A DNA stretch of 64,000 nt from Trachythela sp. YZ-2020 (GCA_016169945.1 JADLSH010000145.1:2355501-2419500); one strand, 5' to 3'; numbered from the stretch's first letter, positions 10,767 through 22,141 are shown. A program made the numbers and translations. The notes: generated by a model from the letters alone, not told the origin.

Positions 10767-10840
10767 GGCCTCTGTAGCTCAGTTGGTTAGAGCGCTGCAC
10801 CGGAATCGCAGGTCCGTGGGTTCAATTCCTGCCAGAGGAC
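10767..10840 (+). tRNA. tRNA-like sequence (SINE head)
   Basis: Acceptor halves GGCCTCT and AGAGGAC pair except at one position. The D arm GCTC/GAGC and a T-loop TTCAATT are present. Anticodon loop CCGGAAT (GGA, with C at position 33) is the same as in the other copies. It is the plus-strand arm of the SINE palindrome. Confidence 0.6.
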
Positions 10841-11048
10841 CTAGTGTTGCATTTTTCGCAACCGTTCCTGGTTAGGTCTTAAATTGTGTATATATCTACT
10901 CACTTGGATTATCCACCAAACCCAGTATATATAATATATTAGTTCAAAAATTATTAATGATAATAATTCATAAGGAAATGAACCAATCACATCGAGAAAA
11001 TAGGTCACATGCATACATCTTTAAAACCGGTAATACACCATCAACCTC

Positions 11049-11078
11049 ATTAGTATTCTTTATATAAAGAATACTAAT
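11049..11078. repeat. Perfect 30-bp palindrome
   Basis: ATTAGTATTCTTTAT is followed by its exact reverse complement. The right half, TATAAAGAATACTAAT, recurs as a direct copy at about 11,095-11,111. It lies between the SINE palindrome and the 3' end of the recombinase gene. Confidence 0.6.
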
Positions 11079-11200
11079 AAGGGTGAGCATTTTTATATAA
11101 AGAATACTAATGAGGGTAAGGAAAACAGTCTAATATGAACAAAACATTTTATTAGGAAAAATTGAATAACACAACAACCTTTACTGAACTCAACTCTACT

Positions 11201-12619
11201 TTACTTGCTAACAAAATTAATAATACAATTGTTGAACACAGATCTTGTAAACGATTCGCTGACCGTATTACTGTCACCACCCATTGGGCGATCGCCAGGA
11301 ATTGGAATGTTACACAGTATATCATCTGGGATATCAAAGTCAAAATCATCCAAAAGAAAATCTGATTCTTTCGCATCCTCACTAGGCATTTCGTTCACAT
11401 GTAATCCCGCCGGAGGTCCAAGAATATCTCCCACTTTACGCTGCTGTTCTAAACTAGCCTTCTCATACTTAAAGATTGCGTTTGAGCGATGACCAGTTCG
11501 TTCTCGAATTATTTTTTCTTCTACTGAATTTTGAAATAACGCGGTCGCACAGCTCACTCTTAGATTGTGAGATGTTTTCCTCGTAAGCCCGGCACCTTTG
11601 CATAACTCGTCAGGCAAAATTTTATTTAAGGAATTGATACCAACAGGGGCATATTCATAACAAAATTTAGCACTATCTCGATTAGGCCGAAAGTAAAATG
11701 CATCAATTTTCTCGGATAAAGGTTTAATACATTCCAGATATTTTTCGTAGCAACGGACTAGACATGGGAAATGATTCGCCTTTTCCGGTGGGCAACAAAT
11801 ATGATTAACCACGCGAGGAGTGTACTTTAAATCTTGTAAACCACCGTGGTACGTTTTTGAACTGCTCTCGTCAAAGGTTATCGAGGTGGAATCAACTCTA
11901 AAATTACTGTACCTGAGATCCCGGTGCTCTTTAGATCTAATCCCAAAAAGTTTTCCGTTATAAAAATAAATCGTATGCATCAATACTTTGGCATTATGAC
12001 ATCGTAAAAAGCCTTTGTCCCACAACATTCGTTCTTCGTCCTCTGTGATTCCTACTCTCTCACCTCTCTTACACTTATTGGCAATCCCCTCATAATTCGC
12101 TTGTCTCATTTCAGCATCCAAGGCCCTTCTAAACGTAGCAAATCTAAAAAAATATATTAAAGAAATGTTAGCTCAATTTTGTATTGAACGCAATCAATTA
12201 CATTAATCACTTTATACCTCTTGTCTTTCTTGTCCAAGATCGCAATTGCACTAACTCCATTGCAGTCGCATAAATGGCGTTGAATCCCACAACAAATACT
12301 GTAGAGCGTTCTAGGAGGATAACATTTTCCGTCCTCTTTACACACCTCCATAACAAACTTCGTTAACCAGAAATTCAGTGTCTCTGCCGACATGCTGCAC
12401 AAGTTGACATCCAAGTCTTGAATTAAATACTGAAGTATCAACAGCTGAATTGCTTTGTTCGTTTGAAGCTTTCTTATTTAACCTTGTTGCCTGCCACTCC
12501 GACAAGATCTTCATAGACCATTTATTAACGCTACGGGTTGACTTAGGGACAGCATTTTCGAGCATTTGCTTCTCCTCTTCGCCACTTTTAGGCTTCCTAA
12601 ACGTTCGCGTCGACGCCAT
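11201..12619 (-). pseudogene. Crypton-type tyrosine recombinase gene (KIAA1958/DUF3504-like), frameshifted
   Basis: This minus-strand gene has two exons. Exon 1 runs from ATG at 12,619 (MASTRTFRKPKS) to 12,218 and exon 2 from 12,143 to the stop at 11,201. The 74-bp intron has GT at 12,217-12,216 and AG at 12,145-12,144; joining the exons keeps the frame and restores a LDKKDKR-F-ATFRRALDAEM block typical of the family. Exon 1 holds the N-terminal core-binding region (STRSVNKWSMKILSEWQ; LNFWLTKFVMEV; YPPRTLYSICCGIQRHL). Exon 2 holds the catalytic region: HNLR (H185 and R188 counted from the TTG at 12,121), TGHRS (H211) and Y219 in FKYEK. These are the expected tyrosine-recombinase positions. 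Exon 1 needs one frame change between about 12,443 and 12,478, so the copy is broken, or a base call is wrong. Crypton transposases and their domesticated vertebrate relatives share this domain; which applies here is open. Confidence 0.8.
12144..12217 (-). other. 74-bp GT-AG intron of the recombinase gene
   Basis: The donor is AAGAG|GTATAAAG and the acceptor is TTTTTAG|ATTTGC on the minus strand. The split codon AG|A encodes R and fits the conserved KDxRF block across the junction. An intron this small and clean shows that spliceosomal splicing operates in this genome. Confidence 0.75.
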
Positions 12620-12827
12620 ACCATACGCTAACAACGCCCGAAAATCGTATTCCCACCCGAAAATCGTATTAGTTCTGCCTGATCGCTCGTGAAACAAACA
12701 AATGCGCTTACGATACCGATTATACCCAAACAACAAGCAAATTCTCCTTACATAACACAATACATGTATATACATGCTTCAAATATTTACCATGATTGCT
12801 CCCACATGGAGCATCGTTTTTGAAGCC

Positions 12828-12929
12828 GTTTAATAAACTCGCGAGACGTGTTTTATCAGGTCTAAAACCACTCGCGCTGCGCGCTCGTGGTTTTAAACCT
12901 GATAAAACACTTTCGCTCGTTTATTAAAC
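12828..12929. repeat. 102-bp hairpin-forming inverted repeat
   Basis: GTTTAATAAACTCGCGAG... pairs with ...CTCGTTTATTAAAC. Inner arms GTGTTTTATCAGGT and ACCTGATAAAACAC match, and the centre is GCGCTGCGCGC. It is non-coding, just upstream of the recombinase gene and upstream of the 13,051 exon. It is probably a tiny foldback element. Confidence 0.75.
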
Positions 12930-13050
12930 AGTACTTAATAATTTATTAATTGTTTGATTATTTAATGGGATTTGAGTCATACATTGGGACACATTTATTG
13001 GTACATTTTCAGCATTAAACCATAAAAAATTATCTATCATTTAATCATAG

Positions 13051-13294
13051 GACACCAAGAGTGGGGCTACATAACCAAGTTTTCCCATCCAAATTTGGCG
13101 ATCTTCTCAGCAAGTATATGCATGATGAAGACAGCAAATTTGGCATGCGTGTTAAGAATAAGAGAGGAGACAAGTGGATCGCCTACGGTGATGGAATCCT
13201 TCGGAAAAGTGGAAATCGAGATAATCTCCAGTATATCCTGGAGACAGTCCAGAAATCTGTTAAAGTTCTTATGAACCCAAAAGGTTATTATTGA
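13051..13294 (+). pseudogene. Truncated paralogue of the 2929 exon
   Basis: It follows a CATAG acceptor at 13,050 and begins with the same phase and residues as the exon at 2929 (TPRVGLH; then FPSKFGDLLSKYMHDED, VKNKRGDKWIAYGDG, and ETVQKSV). Identity collapses right after VQKSV, where the other copy continues into GQVYEAF and about 80 more residues. Here the frame ends at TGA after a short unrelated tail. It is probably an exon duplication broken by deletion or insertion. Splicing on from an unseen donor is the alternative. Confidence 0.6.
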
Positions 13295-15441
13295 TTCGGA
13301 TAGAACATAAAAAGTTAGTTAATAAGTTCTAGATTAGTTTTTGGCTTAGACTTTTAGTTTCGGAGATATAAAGGCTCAAAGTCGCTATTTTGGAAAAAAG
13401 TAGGGTCTTCCGGGCGACTGGGTCCCAGGAACGTGTGTATTTAATTTTACTATAAAAAAAATTACATTTGGAATAAATCATCTTGAAAAGTCGGCTATTT
13501 CTTGAGGAAAAAAACACATTTTTGAGCTCAAACACATTTTTGAGTGTGTAAAGTAACCCTTCTAGTGGTTTGCATCGAGGAATGGATTTAAATGCGATTT
13601 CAAAGTCGATCGTGGAGACGACCATGACAGTATAAACTTATGTCTTTAAATTCTGGGACATAGATGCCTCTTCTGGCGAACCAATTGCTTATAAAATTCT
13701 TTCGTATAGTATCAAATAGAGAAAGAATAAATAAATCAACGAATGCAAGGGTTAAAAGTTTGCTGGAATGGAACTTAAACCTTTCACTATATTTTATAGT
13801 CTTCGTGGACATGGGAATCGGTTGCATTTCATTTCTACACCTGCTTTAAAGTTGGTTTATATAAAAAATTTGGGTAAATTTGGACATTTTCAAGAATAAT
13901 AACTGGTTAACTGCAACTGGCCAACCCACAATCTAATGAAATTGGTCCCCATGTATAATTCTCACAGCACCTTTCATAGAAAGATTGGTTGACAGATTGT
14001 CCATGTAACTGAAAGATGATCAATACACGGATATCATAAACTGGATATATATATATATGGAATTATTTTGACAATAGGCCTACTAAACATTAATTGCCAC
14101 ATAAATAGGCTTAGAATAACATTTCATCTTTTGAGAATGTTTTATTGGGGAAACATAAGCCTATTAGGCCAGTATGTGATCTGTAAAACATCATGCTTTC
14201 TATTACAGTAGCTTTGCCTGTGTGGGCAGAGCAAACATACTTCAACTTTCAAATTAGATGTCTGCTGTGAGAGTGATGTTTGCTTTACTCCCAGTGTACA
14301 CACATCCAACTTTCTTGGCATGCCCACATAGCTGATTTAAGTGACTCGGAAAGGTGCTTCTCTGTGCAGCTAAAACGACTTCCTCCCCATGGAGGAAAAT
14401 GGATGTTGACCCCCTCCCCTACCAGATATCCTTGCACATTTTAGAAGTGGAATCTCTCCTTCCAGATGGGTAAAGTTCCTCCATAGTGGGAGTCTGGCTC
14501 TTTTCTAGGTAACCCATTACCCAAAAAGCAGCCAAAGTTTAGCCGATCCAATCAAGCGCAGTTAACCCATTAATTGGCAGAGTAAAATTTGCCAATTAAT
14601 GGGTTAAGCCAATCCAATCTAAATATTTAATTAAAAATGTTAATCCATCTTTCACTTGATGGTTCCAGTTTACTTCACTGATAATCTAGATGAAATCACA
14701 AACAAATAGTTTAATGGGCTATACAATTTTGAAGTGTATCTCTCTATTCAGGGAATTTTCTGTTAGTCTCCCTAAGGCTCTTCAACATAGGTGGCTAACA
14801 AGCCAAGGCCTAACCGCAGAAACGCCTGATACTCAGGTTAAGGTTGATTCCACTAGTGGGACAGTGCAGCACTTGGTGATCAACTTTGTGCCAAATACAT
14901 GTATCAATCAAACATATAGCATCAGTATCCCACTGTCATATAAAACATTTGACATTGACCACATGTGTAGGATAATACAAGACACTGAAAGTCCACATTG
15001 AGGTCTAAAAGTAGAATTGCCTATTAATTTATATTAGTTAAATACCATAAAGGCATTAAAGTTGTGATAATTTCCACATTGAAACATATATTATTCTATA
15101 ACAGCACTATGTAATCTCTCAGAGGTAGAAGCACTTCAATCGATTTGTGCGCCAACATGAACAAACACCGTTGTGCACCGCACATGTCCGGCGCAGAACC
15201 TTTTCATTCCATACTGGCTTCAATGACATTGTATACTATTAAAGCAAATAATATGCAAATTTAGGTGACATGATTCAACGTTAAATATTTAAATATCCAA
15301 AGTTCATACGCGCGAATAGATATCATTGCATTTGTTAAAATCACAGCTTACCTGTATTCTGATTCCTGCCCTATGTTAGGACAACTGGGTACATTAGTCT
15401 CTCAGATGAGTTTCGGTGTCCACTTTTCTATCGGTTTAAAG
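13295..15441. other. Mostly non-coding; one possible exon at 14,750-15,001
   Basis: Two things stand out. A hairpin at 14,562-14,607 (TTAACCCATTAATTGGC and its reverse complement around a 10-bp loop) lies next to a direct repeat CCAATCCAATC-like block. A frame after a CTCTCTATTCAG acceptor near 14,749 runs about 84 codons to TGA 14,999-15,001; its residues (SLPKALQHRWLTSQGL, VINFVPNTC) match no family I know. The rest shows nothing. Confidence 0.3.
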
Positions 15442-17148
15442 CACTGATCTGAAAATATAGTACCTGGATCGAGCTTCTATACCTATGAAAATTGAAGCCA
15501 GTTTTGGATTTGGCGGCCATATTGGAGGGACCACCAATGGCCGTCGTACAAGGAGTGCAATTGGAAAGATGTAAAGGAGTTGGTATATTGTTAAAAGTCA
15601 CCGATTTGGTTTGATTTCGGGCGTTTCTCGACGAAAAAACTGTTCGCGTGTGTATGTTGTTGTCAGCCATGAGGGAGCATATTCTCGTGAAAATTTTGGA
15701 ATAAATCGCCGTACTGTGCCTCTCGGCGTAGTAATCAAAGAAATTACAAGAAAGGAGATAGTTCCACATGTGAAAATAATACTGGGCAAATAATGATGGT
15801 GAAAGATCGGCCTTAAAACGGGTTTTTGTGACGATTAAAGTCGACGAACTTTGCGTGTTGTAGCTACAACAATTAACAATTGGTTGTTGTTGCTCGGACG
15901 TTGTTCATACTTGAATAAAATACGACAGTATATTTAATAGGTCCAAGAAAATAGTTCATTGTTTGCTGAAGCACAATAAATAGAAAGTACTTATGCTGTT
16001 ATGTATTTTCCCTTGTATCCACTACATTTAATATACTGGTCAGATTGACAGAATTCGTCAGAATGTTCCACTACAAGGGTTGCACTGCCAATAGTTGGAT
16101 TGCAAATTTGCAATAAATGCCACAACAGCATACATAGGGCAGCTTGGGCAACAAGTACAAAATATATTGTTCACACTGTACGCACCACGTAAGAACCAAA
16201 AAAGTGTGTCACAAATTTGTCTACTGTGTCTCAAGAGGTTGATTACAGGTCATCTATATAAAACATCATGCTGTGGCATTTAGTTTCCTTATGAATTAAA
16301 TGAACAATTTATTTACAACATGTATTTTAAGCTAGAATCTGTACAGAGGAAGCAGTTAAAGCATGTTTTACAAGAAATATACAGTATACAAATTAAAAGA
16401 GTTTTTATGACTTCACTACAAACATAATACTACATTTGTTGATTTGAAGCATGAACTGAGAATAGAAAGTATACTATTATTTACAAGCACTAATAAATTC
16501 TATATTACCTATACGGCGACAGTGCAGCACGGCCACTTCATGCTTTGGCAAAACATTCGTTTTCAGCCTGATTCAGTGATTTCTCATTATTTATACACGC
16601 AATATTACTCCCACAAGACTCGTTTCTTGATTTACTATTACTGCGGAAGGCAAAATATTGTAGCTACAACACGCAAAGTTCGTCGACTTTAATCGTCACA
16701 AAAACCCGTTTTAAGGCCGATCTTTCACCATCACTATTTGGCCAGTATTACTTTCACATGTGGAACTATCTCCTTTCTTGTAATTTCTTTGATTACTACG
16801 CCGAGGGGCACAGTACGGCGATTTATTCCAAAATTTTCACGTGAATAATTATGCTCCCTCATGGCTGACAACAACATACACACGCGAACAGTTTTTTCGC
16901 CGAGAAACGCCCGAAATCAAACCAAATCGGTGACTTTTAACAATATACCAATTCCTTTACATATTTCCAATTAAACTTCAATTATTCCATTGCCCAACAC
17001 AGCGCAAATTGAAAATATCTCCTCGTATACTGCACTCCTTGTACGACGGTCATTGGTGGTCCCTCCAATATGGCCGCCAAATCCAAAACTGGCTTCAATT
17101 TTCATAGGTATAGAAGCTCGATCCAGGTACTATATTTTCAGATCAGTG
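15442..17148. mobile_element. 1.7-kb foldback DNA transposon with perfect 8-bp target duplication
   Basis: The ends are CACTGATCTGAAAATATAGT and its exact reverse complement. They are flanked by the direct repeat GTTTAAAG at 15,434-15,441 and 17,149-17,156. The arms span about 15,442-15,872 and 16,663-17,148; the right arm has about 60 extra bases near 16,970-17,035. The first and last 58 bp match perfectly, which suggests recent mobility or gene conversion between arms. The loop of about 790 bp has no recognisable transposase, so the element is non-autonomous. An 8-bp duplication is typical of hAT-type elements; assignment to that superfamily is inference. Confidence 0.88.
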
Positions 17149-17156
17149 GTTTAAAG

Positions 17157-17871
17157 CCGCAATAGGTGATTTCTCATCCGAAAAAGGTGTCAGATAGCTA
17201 GATATATTACTGTTGGTACTTTCTGTGTAAGATCACGCACAAACGAAACATCGTTTAGACAAAATATAGGAAAAAACCCACAAGATATCGATATCTTCGC
17301 CATATATTTCTTAGTTGTTTATCAAAGTTGGGTTCCTGGGATCCAGGCCCCTTGGTGATATTTTGGTCGCGCTACTTTTTTTCAGAAAATGGCAAATTTG
17401 CCTGTTTGAGCCTTTGTTCTTCCACCGGCCGCTAGTCTGAGCTTCACTTCGGCAGATAACATTGTCCTCGGTCTGAATACTTCTTGATCTGATCATGCCT
17501 CATCCAATAATTGTTTATTATTTTCTATTGCGTCGAATTTCATTGCATACTATGTAAACATTACGACAGGTGATGCATACATAATGTTTTAATAAACAAA
17601 AAGATAATAGATATGATAGAGATTACATACAATCAGTTGAAAAAATACATTGCGTTTATATTTATATTAATCCGAGACAGTCTCTTTTGGCAGGAAATTT
17701 CCCATGTTCGTGGCAATGGTATTTACCAGTCTTCAGTTCTGTTCAAATTAAAAACTAGTCAATGGTCGGTTCTATTTCTAAAACAATTTCCATTGCATTT
17801 TTTATGTTATAAAATATCCCGATCTTGGAAGTTTATGTTTATCTTTTAAGAATGTTAAGAAGCACAATTCT
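17157..17871. other. Non-coding stretch, no gene seen
   Basis: No recognisable gene, RNA or repeat. The LINE homology begins close to 17,872. Confidence 0.35.
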
Positions 17872-19582
17872 CAATCCTTCAACATCAACGGGGAAGTTAA
17901 ATCGTCCAACTTCTCGACAATCGCAAATGCCTTCGGTGAGTTTTTTGCTGCCGGAACTGTTAAAACATTAAAGGAAAAGGATTTTCCTTTGCGCGATTTT
18001 GCCTGGAGAACACCCGCAAGTATGTCAATTAGAACCGACCAGAATTTCAAATTTCAGATGGTCTCGAAATTTGAAGTTGAGCACAAACTAAAGTCAATTA
18101 AACGTAGTAGACCAACGGGGCTCAATGATTTACCTCCAGGGTTGCTGAAAGATTCTGCTGAATTTATAGCTGCTCCTTTGACATATCTGATTAACCTTTC
18201 ACTAACGACAAAGATGTTTCCGGCTGATTGGAAAAATGCGAAAATTATGCCAATAAACAAGTCTGGAAAACATTCAAACCTAGATAATTATCGACCAATA
18301 TCGATACTGCTGGTCCTGTCTAAAATCATTGAAAAAATTGTCCATCGCCAACTAATGTCGTTTTTGGACAGAAATTGTCTATTGTCTCAGTTTCAGTTTG
18401 GCTTCCGTCGTGGTCTATCGACTGAGCTTGCAGCAACATTATTACTGGATGATATACGTAGTGAAGTCGATTCAGGGAAACTGGTTGGGGCAGTCTTTAT
18501 TGACTTAAGTAAGGCTTTCGACACAATCAGCCATGCAAAGCTACTACAGAAACTTTCTCGATATGGAATAATTGACGGTGAGCTTGAATGATTTAAGGAC
18601 TACCTTTTTTCCCGTAAACGGCGATAGTAAGTTACAACAATTGCTTATCTGATGTACGCGAATTTTACTCTGGTGTCCCACAGGGATCAATATTGTGTCC
18701 ATTGCTGTTTCTTGTTTTCTTCAATGATATAACAGATGTAGTAAAGCATCCAAAAGTCATTAAATACGCCGAAGATACTGTTTTGTACATTGCGGATAAG
18801 CAGACTCCATCAATTCAAGCTAAACTAGATAAAGATATTGAATCGATTGTTGGATGGTTGAAAGAAAACGAGTTAGTAATGAACCTAAAGAAGGGTAAAA
18901 CTTAATCGCTTCTATTTGGAACTGCTAAACGAAGAAACATGCAGAATAGATCACTCGAGGTTTCCATTCCTTGCCCCACAAAAATTCCAATCACTCGTAC
19001 ATGTGAATATAAATATCTTGGCGTTTATGTGGACGGATCACTGAGTTTAAGTTCTCAATTTGAAAAATTTTTCAAGAAAGCATCAGGACGGTTGAGGCTC
19101 TTGCTTAAGATAAGAGATCATCTTTATTTTCCTTCGGCGAAAGCCATATATCGTACGATGATTATGCCTATATTTACATACTGTGGCATCCTACAATTAA
19201 ATTTTAGTCGAACGCAGCTCACCAGACTTTCTTCATTTCACGACCGTTCTGTGTCAGTCGTTTTCCAAAGGAACAAGCAAATGAACATATTACATCTGCT
19301 GTAAATGCCAACAAGTTAAGAGCATGTAAATTGGTACGCAAATGCATTGATAATGATGTATGTGATCTTTTCAAATCCTATTTTACAGTTCAACAACATG
19401 GCAGGGAAACGAGAAACAATAACAGCATATTAAAACTACCGACTATTAAAACAGAGTGTGCTCGCAAATCATTCTATTATATGGGGGCTAAGATCTACAA
19501 TGATCTACCTATAGAATTAAGAAAGATTGAGAACAATCAGGACTTTGAGAATAAGGTCACTGAATATTTTAATCAACTATAA
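17872..19582 (+). pseudogene. LINE reverse transcriptase fragment, plus strand
   Basis: The frame opens near 17,872 in the region just before the reverse transcriptase (FAWRTPASMS), then shows the palm: RPTGLNDLPPGLLKDSA, NYRPISILLVLSKIIEKI, FGFRRGLSTELA and VFIDLSKAFDTI. After a frameshift near 18,590 come VPQGS- and YADD-type segments, the latter as YAEDTV. KYLGVYVDGSL and the thumb/C-terminal part follow in two more frames, ending FENKVTEYFNQL with TAA at 19,580-19,582. The endonuclease is missing and there are at least three frame breaks. The YADD aspartate is replaced by glutamate, so it could not be catalytic. Its 3' flank reaches 19,676, where the tandem array starts. Confidence 0.85.
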
Positions 19583-19678
19583 ACGTTTTTATTTAATCTC
19601 ATGGTATATATATTGTAAGTAAAGGTTTATAATGTACATATAGTCTTTTGATCTTTGATTTTAAGTAATTTAGTACTA

Positions 19679-19932
19679 CAATCAGTGACATTGAAATTTG
19701 GGACACTTGTATAGAAAGGGTATTTTTGTACACAATTGTGCAAAATTCACTGGTAAACCCCCTCCCCCCGTTTCAATGTTGGTTTATCTGCTGGAAAAAG
19801 CATCGACAGCCTAATACGAGACAATAGCATGTAACATAGAAAATGCATGTTAGACTACCAACATTGAAAAGGGGGGAAGGGGGCAATTTTGCCTTTTCAG
19901 GCTAATCGGTCCAATAATTATGTCACTGATTG
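19679..19932. mobile_element. Module M, first copy: MITE-like, with an inner MITE
   Basis: The module has a 13-bp terminal inverted repeat CAATCAGTGACAT and no coding frame. Inside lies a second inverted-repeat element, from the C-run before GTTTCAATGTTGGT (about 19,758) to ACCAACATTGAAAAGGGG (about 19,880). The C and G runs at its ends vary in length between copies. TA flanks the array only at its outer edges; between units M is flanked by CTCAGA and TCTGAG instead. Confidence 0.7.
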
Positions 19933-21360
19933 TCTGAGTATTTTACTGCGTTATCATACTTTTGAAATGTCTGTAACTTGAAAACTAAACAAGATATCTT
20001 TATGAAACTTTCAGCAAGAATTCAGTGGTAATTGAGCTATTGATTGGTCGATATCATTCCAAGATTAATTATATTGCGTAACAATAGTTTCATTTTAATA
20101 TACAAACATAGCACGAATTCATGATTTAACTGCAGAGCAGCGAGCTTTAGCCCTCTTGCTGAGGCGCGAATTCAAATATTCGTATCGGAAAATTGCGTTA
20201 ACATGTCAAAGTCAAGCCTTCTAAGAGTTTTTAAGCGGTTTGATACTAAAAATAAAAATACCGAAAAGCTGAAAAAGTCTTATCAAGGTCGGCGTAAATC
20301 ATTGACACAACGAGATGAGCGCAAACTCAAAGAGCAATTATTCAACTCCGAGAAAGAAGTCCTAATTTCATACTTATTTTATTTTATTGGTGTATAATGT
20401 TTACTGAATACATGCATACTAGTAGCAAAATATATTTTAAATCTCATAAATTTGCCTAACTAATGCATTGGTGTCGTATTACATAATGCTTATAGCCGTG
20501 GCTAATGCAAACAAAATTGTTGTGTTTATTGCGTATATTATGCTTATATACAGATTATATATATATGTATATATAATACACATATATATTAATGCCAAGT
20601 AACCATGTGTTTATCTAAAAATAACAGACTTTTTGCACAAGTAACCACAAGTAACCACAAGTAACCATTTGATTAAATAACTATATATGATATACTTACT
20701 TATATAAGCTTACTGATGGTTACTTGTGGTTACTAATGGTAACGTGCGCTATTTATACTTGGATGACGATTATTCGTCAACAAATAGCGAATTCACAATT
20801 TGTGTGTAACATTAGACAGTTATATTTGTCCAAAATAACTACACATTGCATCTTATTTGAATGCTTAAAGATGGTTACTTGTGGAGACGTGCGGTTACTT
20901 GTGCTCTTTAGACTTTCCCGCATGATAATTACTTGTCTACAAATAGGAATTCACATTTTGTTTGTAAAATTAGACTTGGTAGTGTATTTGTCCAAATACT
21001 TGAAATGTAATTCATGCTAGCAAATAATTAAGCGATCCAGTCATATATATAGTTCAGGTGTCATTGAACGGCCAATAATAAATATTTCAAATAGTGCCGG
21101 CAAGCATAGCTTGTATTACAACCACGCAAAATTACAATAATATAGCGCGCGCGTTTTAAGCTACACTATATATAAAATATATATATAGATAGCAAAATCT
21201 GCAGCAAACGTAGCTTTAGGGTACAATTTCATACGAATCACATCTTTATGTGATATAACGATGTTTAAAGAACCACCATAGCAACTTATAAGACTTAATT
21301 ATCTAGCAAACTAATACCAACAAATTCCTAACTAACAGCAAGCCATAAGAAAAACTCAGA
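19933..21360 (+). repeat. Module S, first copy
   Basis: It begins TCTGAGTATTTT and ends AAAAACTCAGA, an imperfect terminal inverted repeat of its own. In order it holds the transposase remnant (20,114-20,397), a TATATA-rich microsatellite (about 20,555-20,590), the inverted pair of AAGTAACCACAAGTAACC and GGTTACTTGTGGTTAC around 20,640-20,745, and two diverged copies of a block ending in TTTGTCCAAATA. After these come a CG-repeat GCGCGCGCG and about 230 bp of unassigned sequence. Confidence 0.75.
20114..20397 (+). pseudogene. Tc1/mariner-type transposase remnant, array unit 1
   Basis: The first helix-turn-helix is read from CAT GAT TTA (HDLTAEQRALALLLRREFK, then SYRKIALTC) and stops after a frame change. 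The second part opens at ATG 20,203 (MSKSSLLRVFKRF ... GRRKSLTQRDERKLK), like the second DNA-binding motif of Tc1-type transposases. The DDE catalytic domain is absent in every unit: after RERSPNF the frame runs into unrelated sequence. This unit has an extra one-base deletion after KLK that changes the tail to EQLFNSEKEV. The frame change before ATG is common to all copies, so it predates amplification. Confidence 0.75.
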
Positions 21361-21794
21361 CAATCAGTGACATTGAAATTTGGGACACTTGTATAGAAAG
21401 GGTATTTTTGTACACAATTGTGCAAAATTCACTGGTAAACCCCCTCCCCCGTTTCAATGTTGGTTTATCTGCTGGAAAAAGCATCGACAGCCTAATACGA
21501 GACAATAGCATGTAACATAGAAAATGCATGTTAGACTACCAACATTGAAAAGGGGGGAAGGGGGGAATTTTGCCTTTTCAGGCTAATCGGTCCAATAATT
21601 ATGTCACTGATTGTCTGAGTATTTTACTGCGTTATCATACTTTTGAAATGTCTGTAACTTGAAAACTAAACAAGATATCTTTATGAAACTTTCAGCAAGA
21701 ATTCAGTGGTAATTGAGCTATTGATTGGTCGATATCATTCCAAGATTAATTATATTGCGTAACAATAGTTTCATTTTAATATACAAACATAGCA

Positions 21795-22141
21795 CGAATT
21801 CATGATTTAACTGCAGAGCAGCGAGCTTTAGCCCTCTTGCTGAGGCGCGAATTCAAATATTCGTATCGGAAAATTGCGTTAACATGTCAAAGTCAAGCCT
21901 TCTAAGAGTTTTTAAGCGGTTTGATACTAAAAATAAAAATACCGAAAAGCTGAAAAAGTCTTATCAAGGTCGGCGTAAATCATTGACACAACGAGATGAG
22001 CGCAAACTCAAAAGAGCAATTATTCAACTCCGAGAAAGAAGTCCTAATTTCATACTTATTTTATTTTATTGGTGTATAATGTTTACTGAATACATGCATA
22101 CTAGTAGCAAAATATATTTTAAATCTCGCAAATTTGCCTAA
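21795..22141 (+). pseudogene. Transposase remnant, array unit 2
   Basis: Consensus copy: ATG at 21,884, 85 codons, ending FKSRKFA. It keeps RAIIQLRERSPNF, where unit 1 is frameshifted. Confidence 0.7.

Larger units (their letters stand above)
10171..10930. repeat. Inverted duplication of the tRNA-headed SINE-like repeat
   Basis: Four pieces lie in order: a full minus-strand copy (10,171-10,440), a minus-strand copy holding only the tail and tRNA 3' part (10,441-10,597), a plus-strand tail (10,595-10,692), and a full plus-strand copy (10,693-10,930). The second half is the reverse complement of the first, so the locus is one large palindrome of a dimer. The tail motif GTTGCATTTTTCGCAAC recurs in each piece that holds it. 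Confidence 0.8.

Noticed and set aside
10767..10840. Functional serine tRNA gene
   Set aside because: It lacks U33 and a long variable arm and sits in a dispersed palindromic repeat with the same unusual loop in all copies.
12338..12440. Minus-strand reading RLGCQLVQHVGRDTEF as recombinase sequence
   Set aside because: The overlapping frame (DLDVNLCSMSAETLNFWL) fits the family, so this reading is the out-of-frame shadow after the frame change.
14690..15001. A confident gene at 14.7-15.0 kb
   Set aside because: There is a fair acceptor site and an open frame, but no family match and no partner exon, so I kept it only as a possible exon in a non-coding entry.
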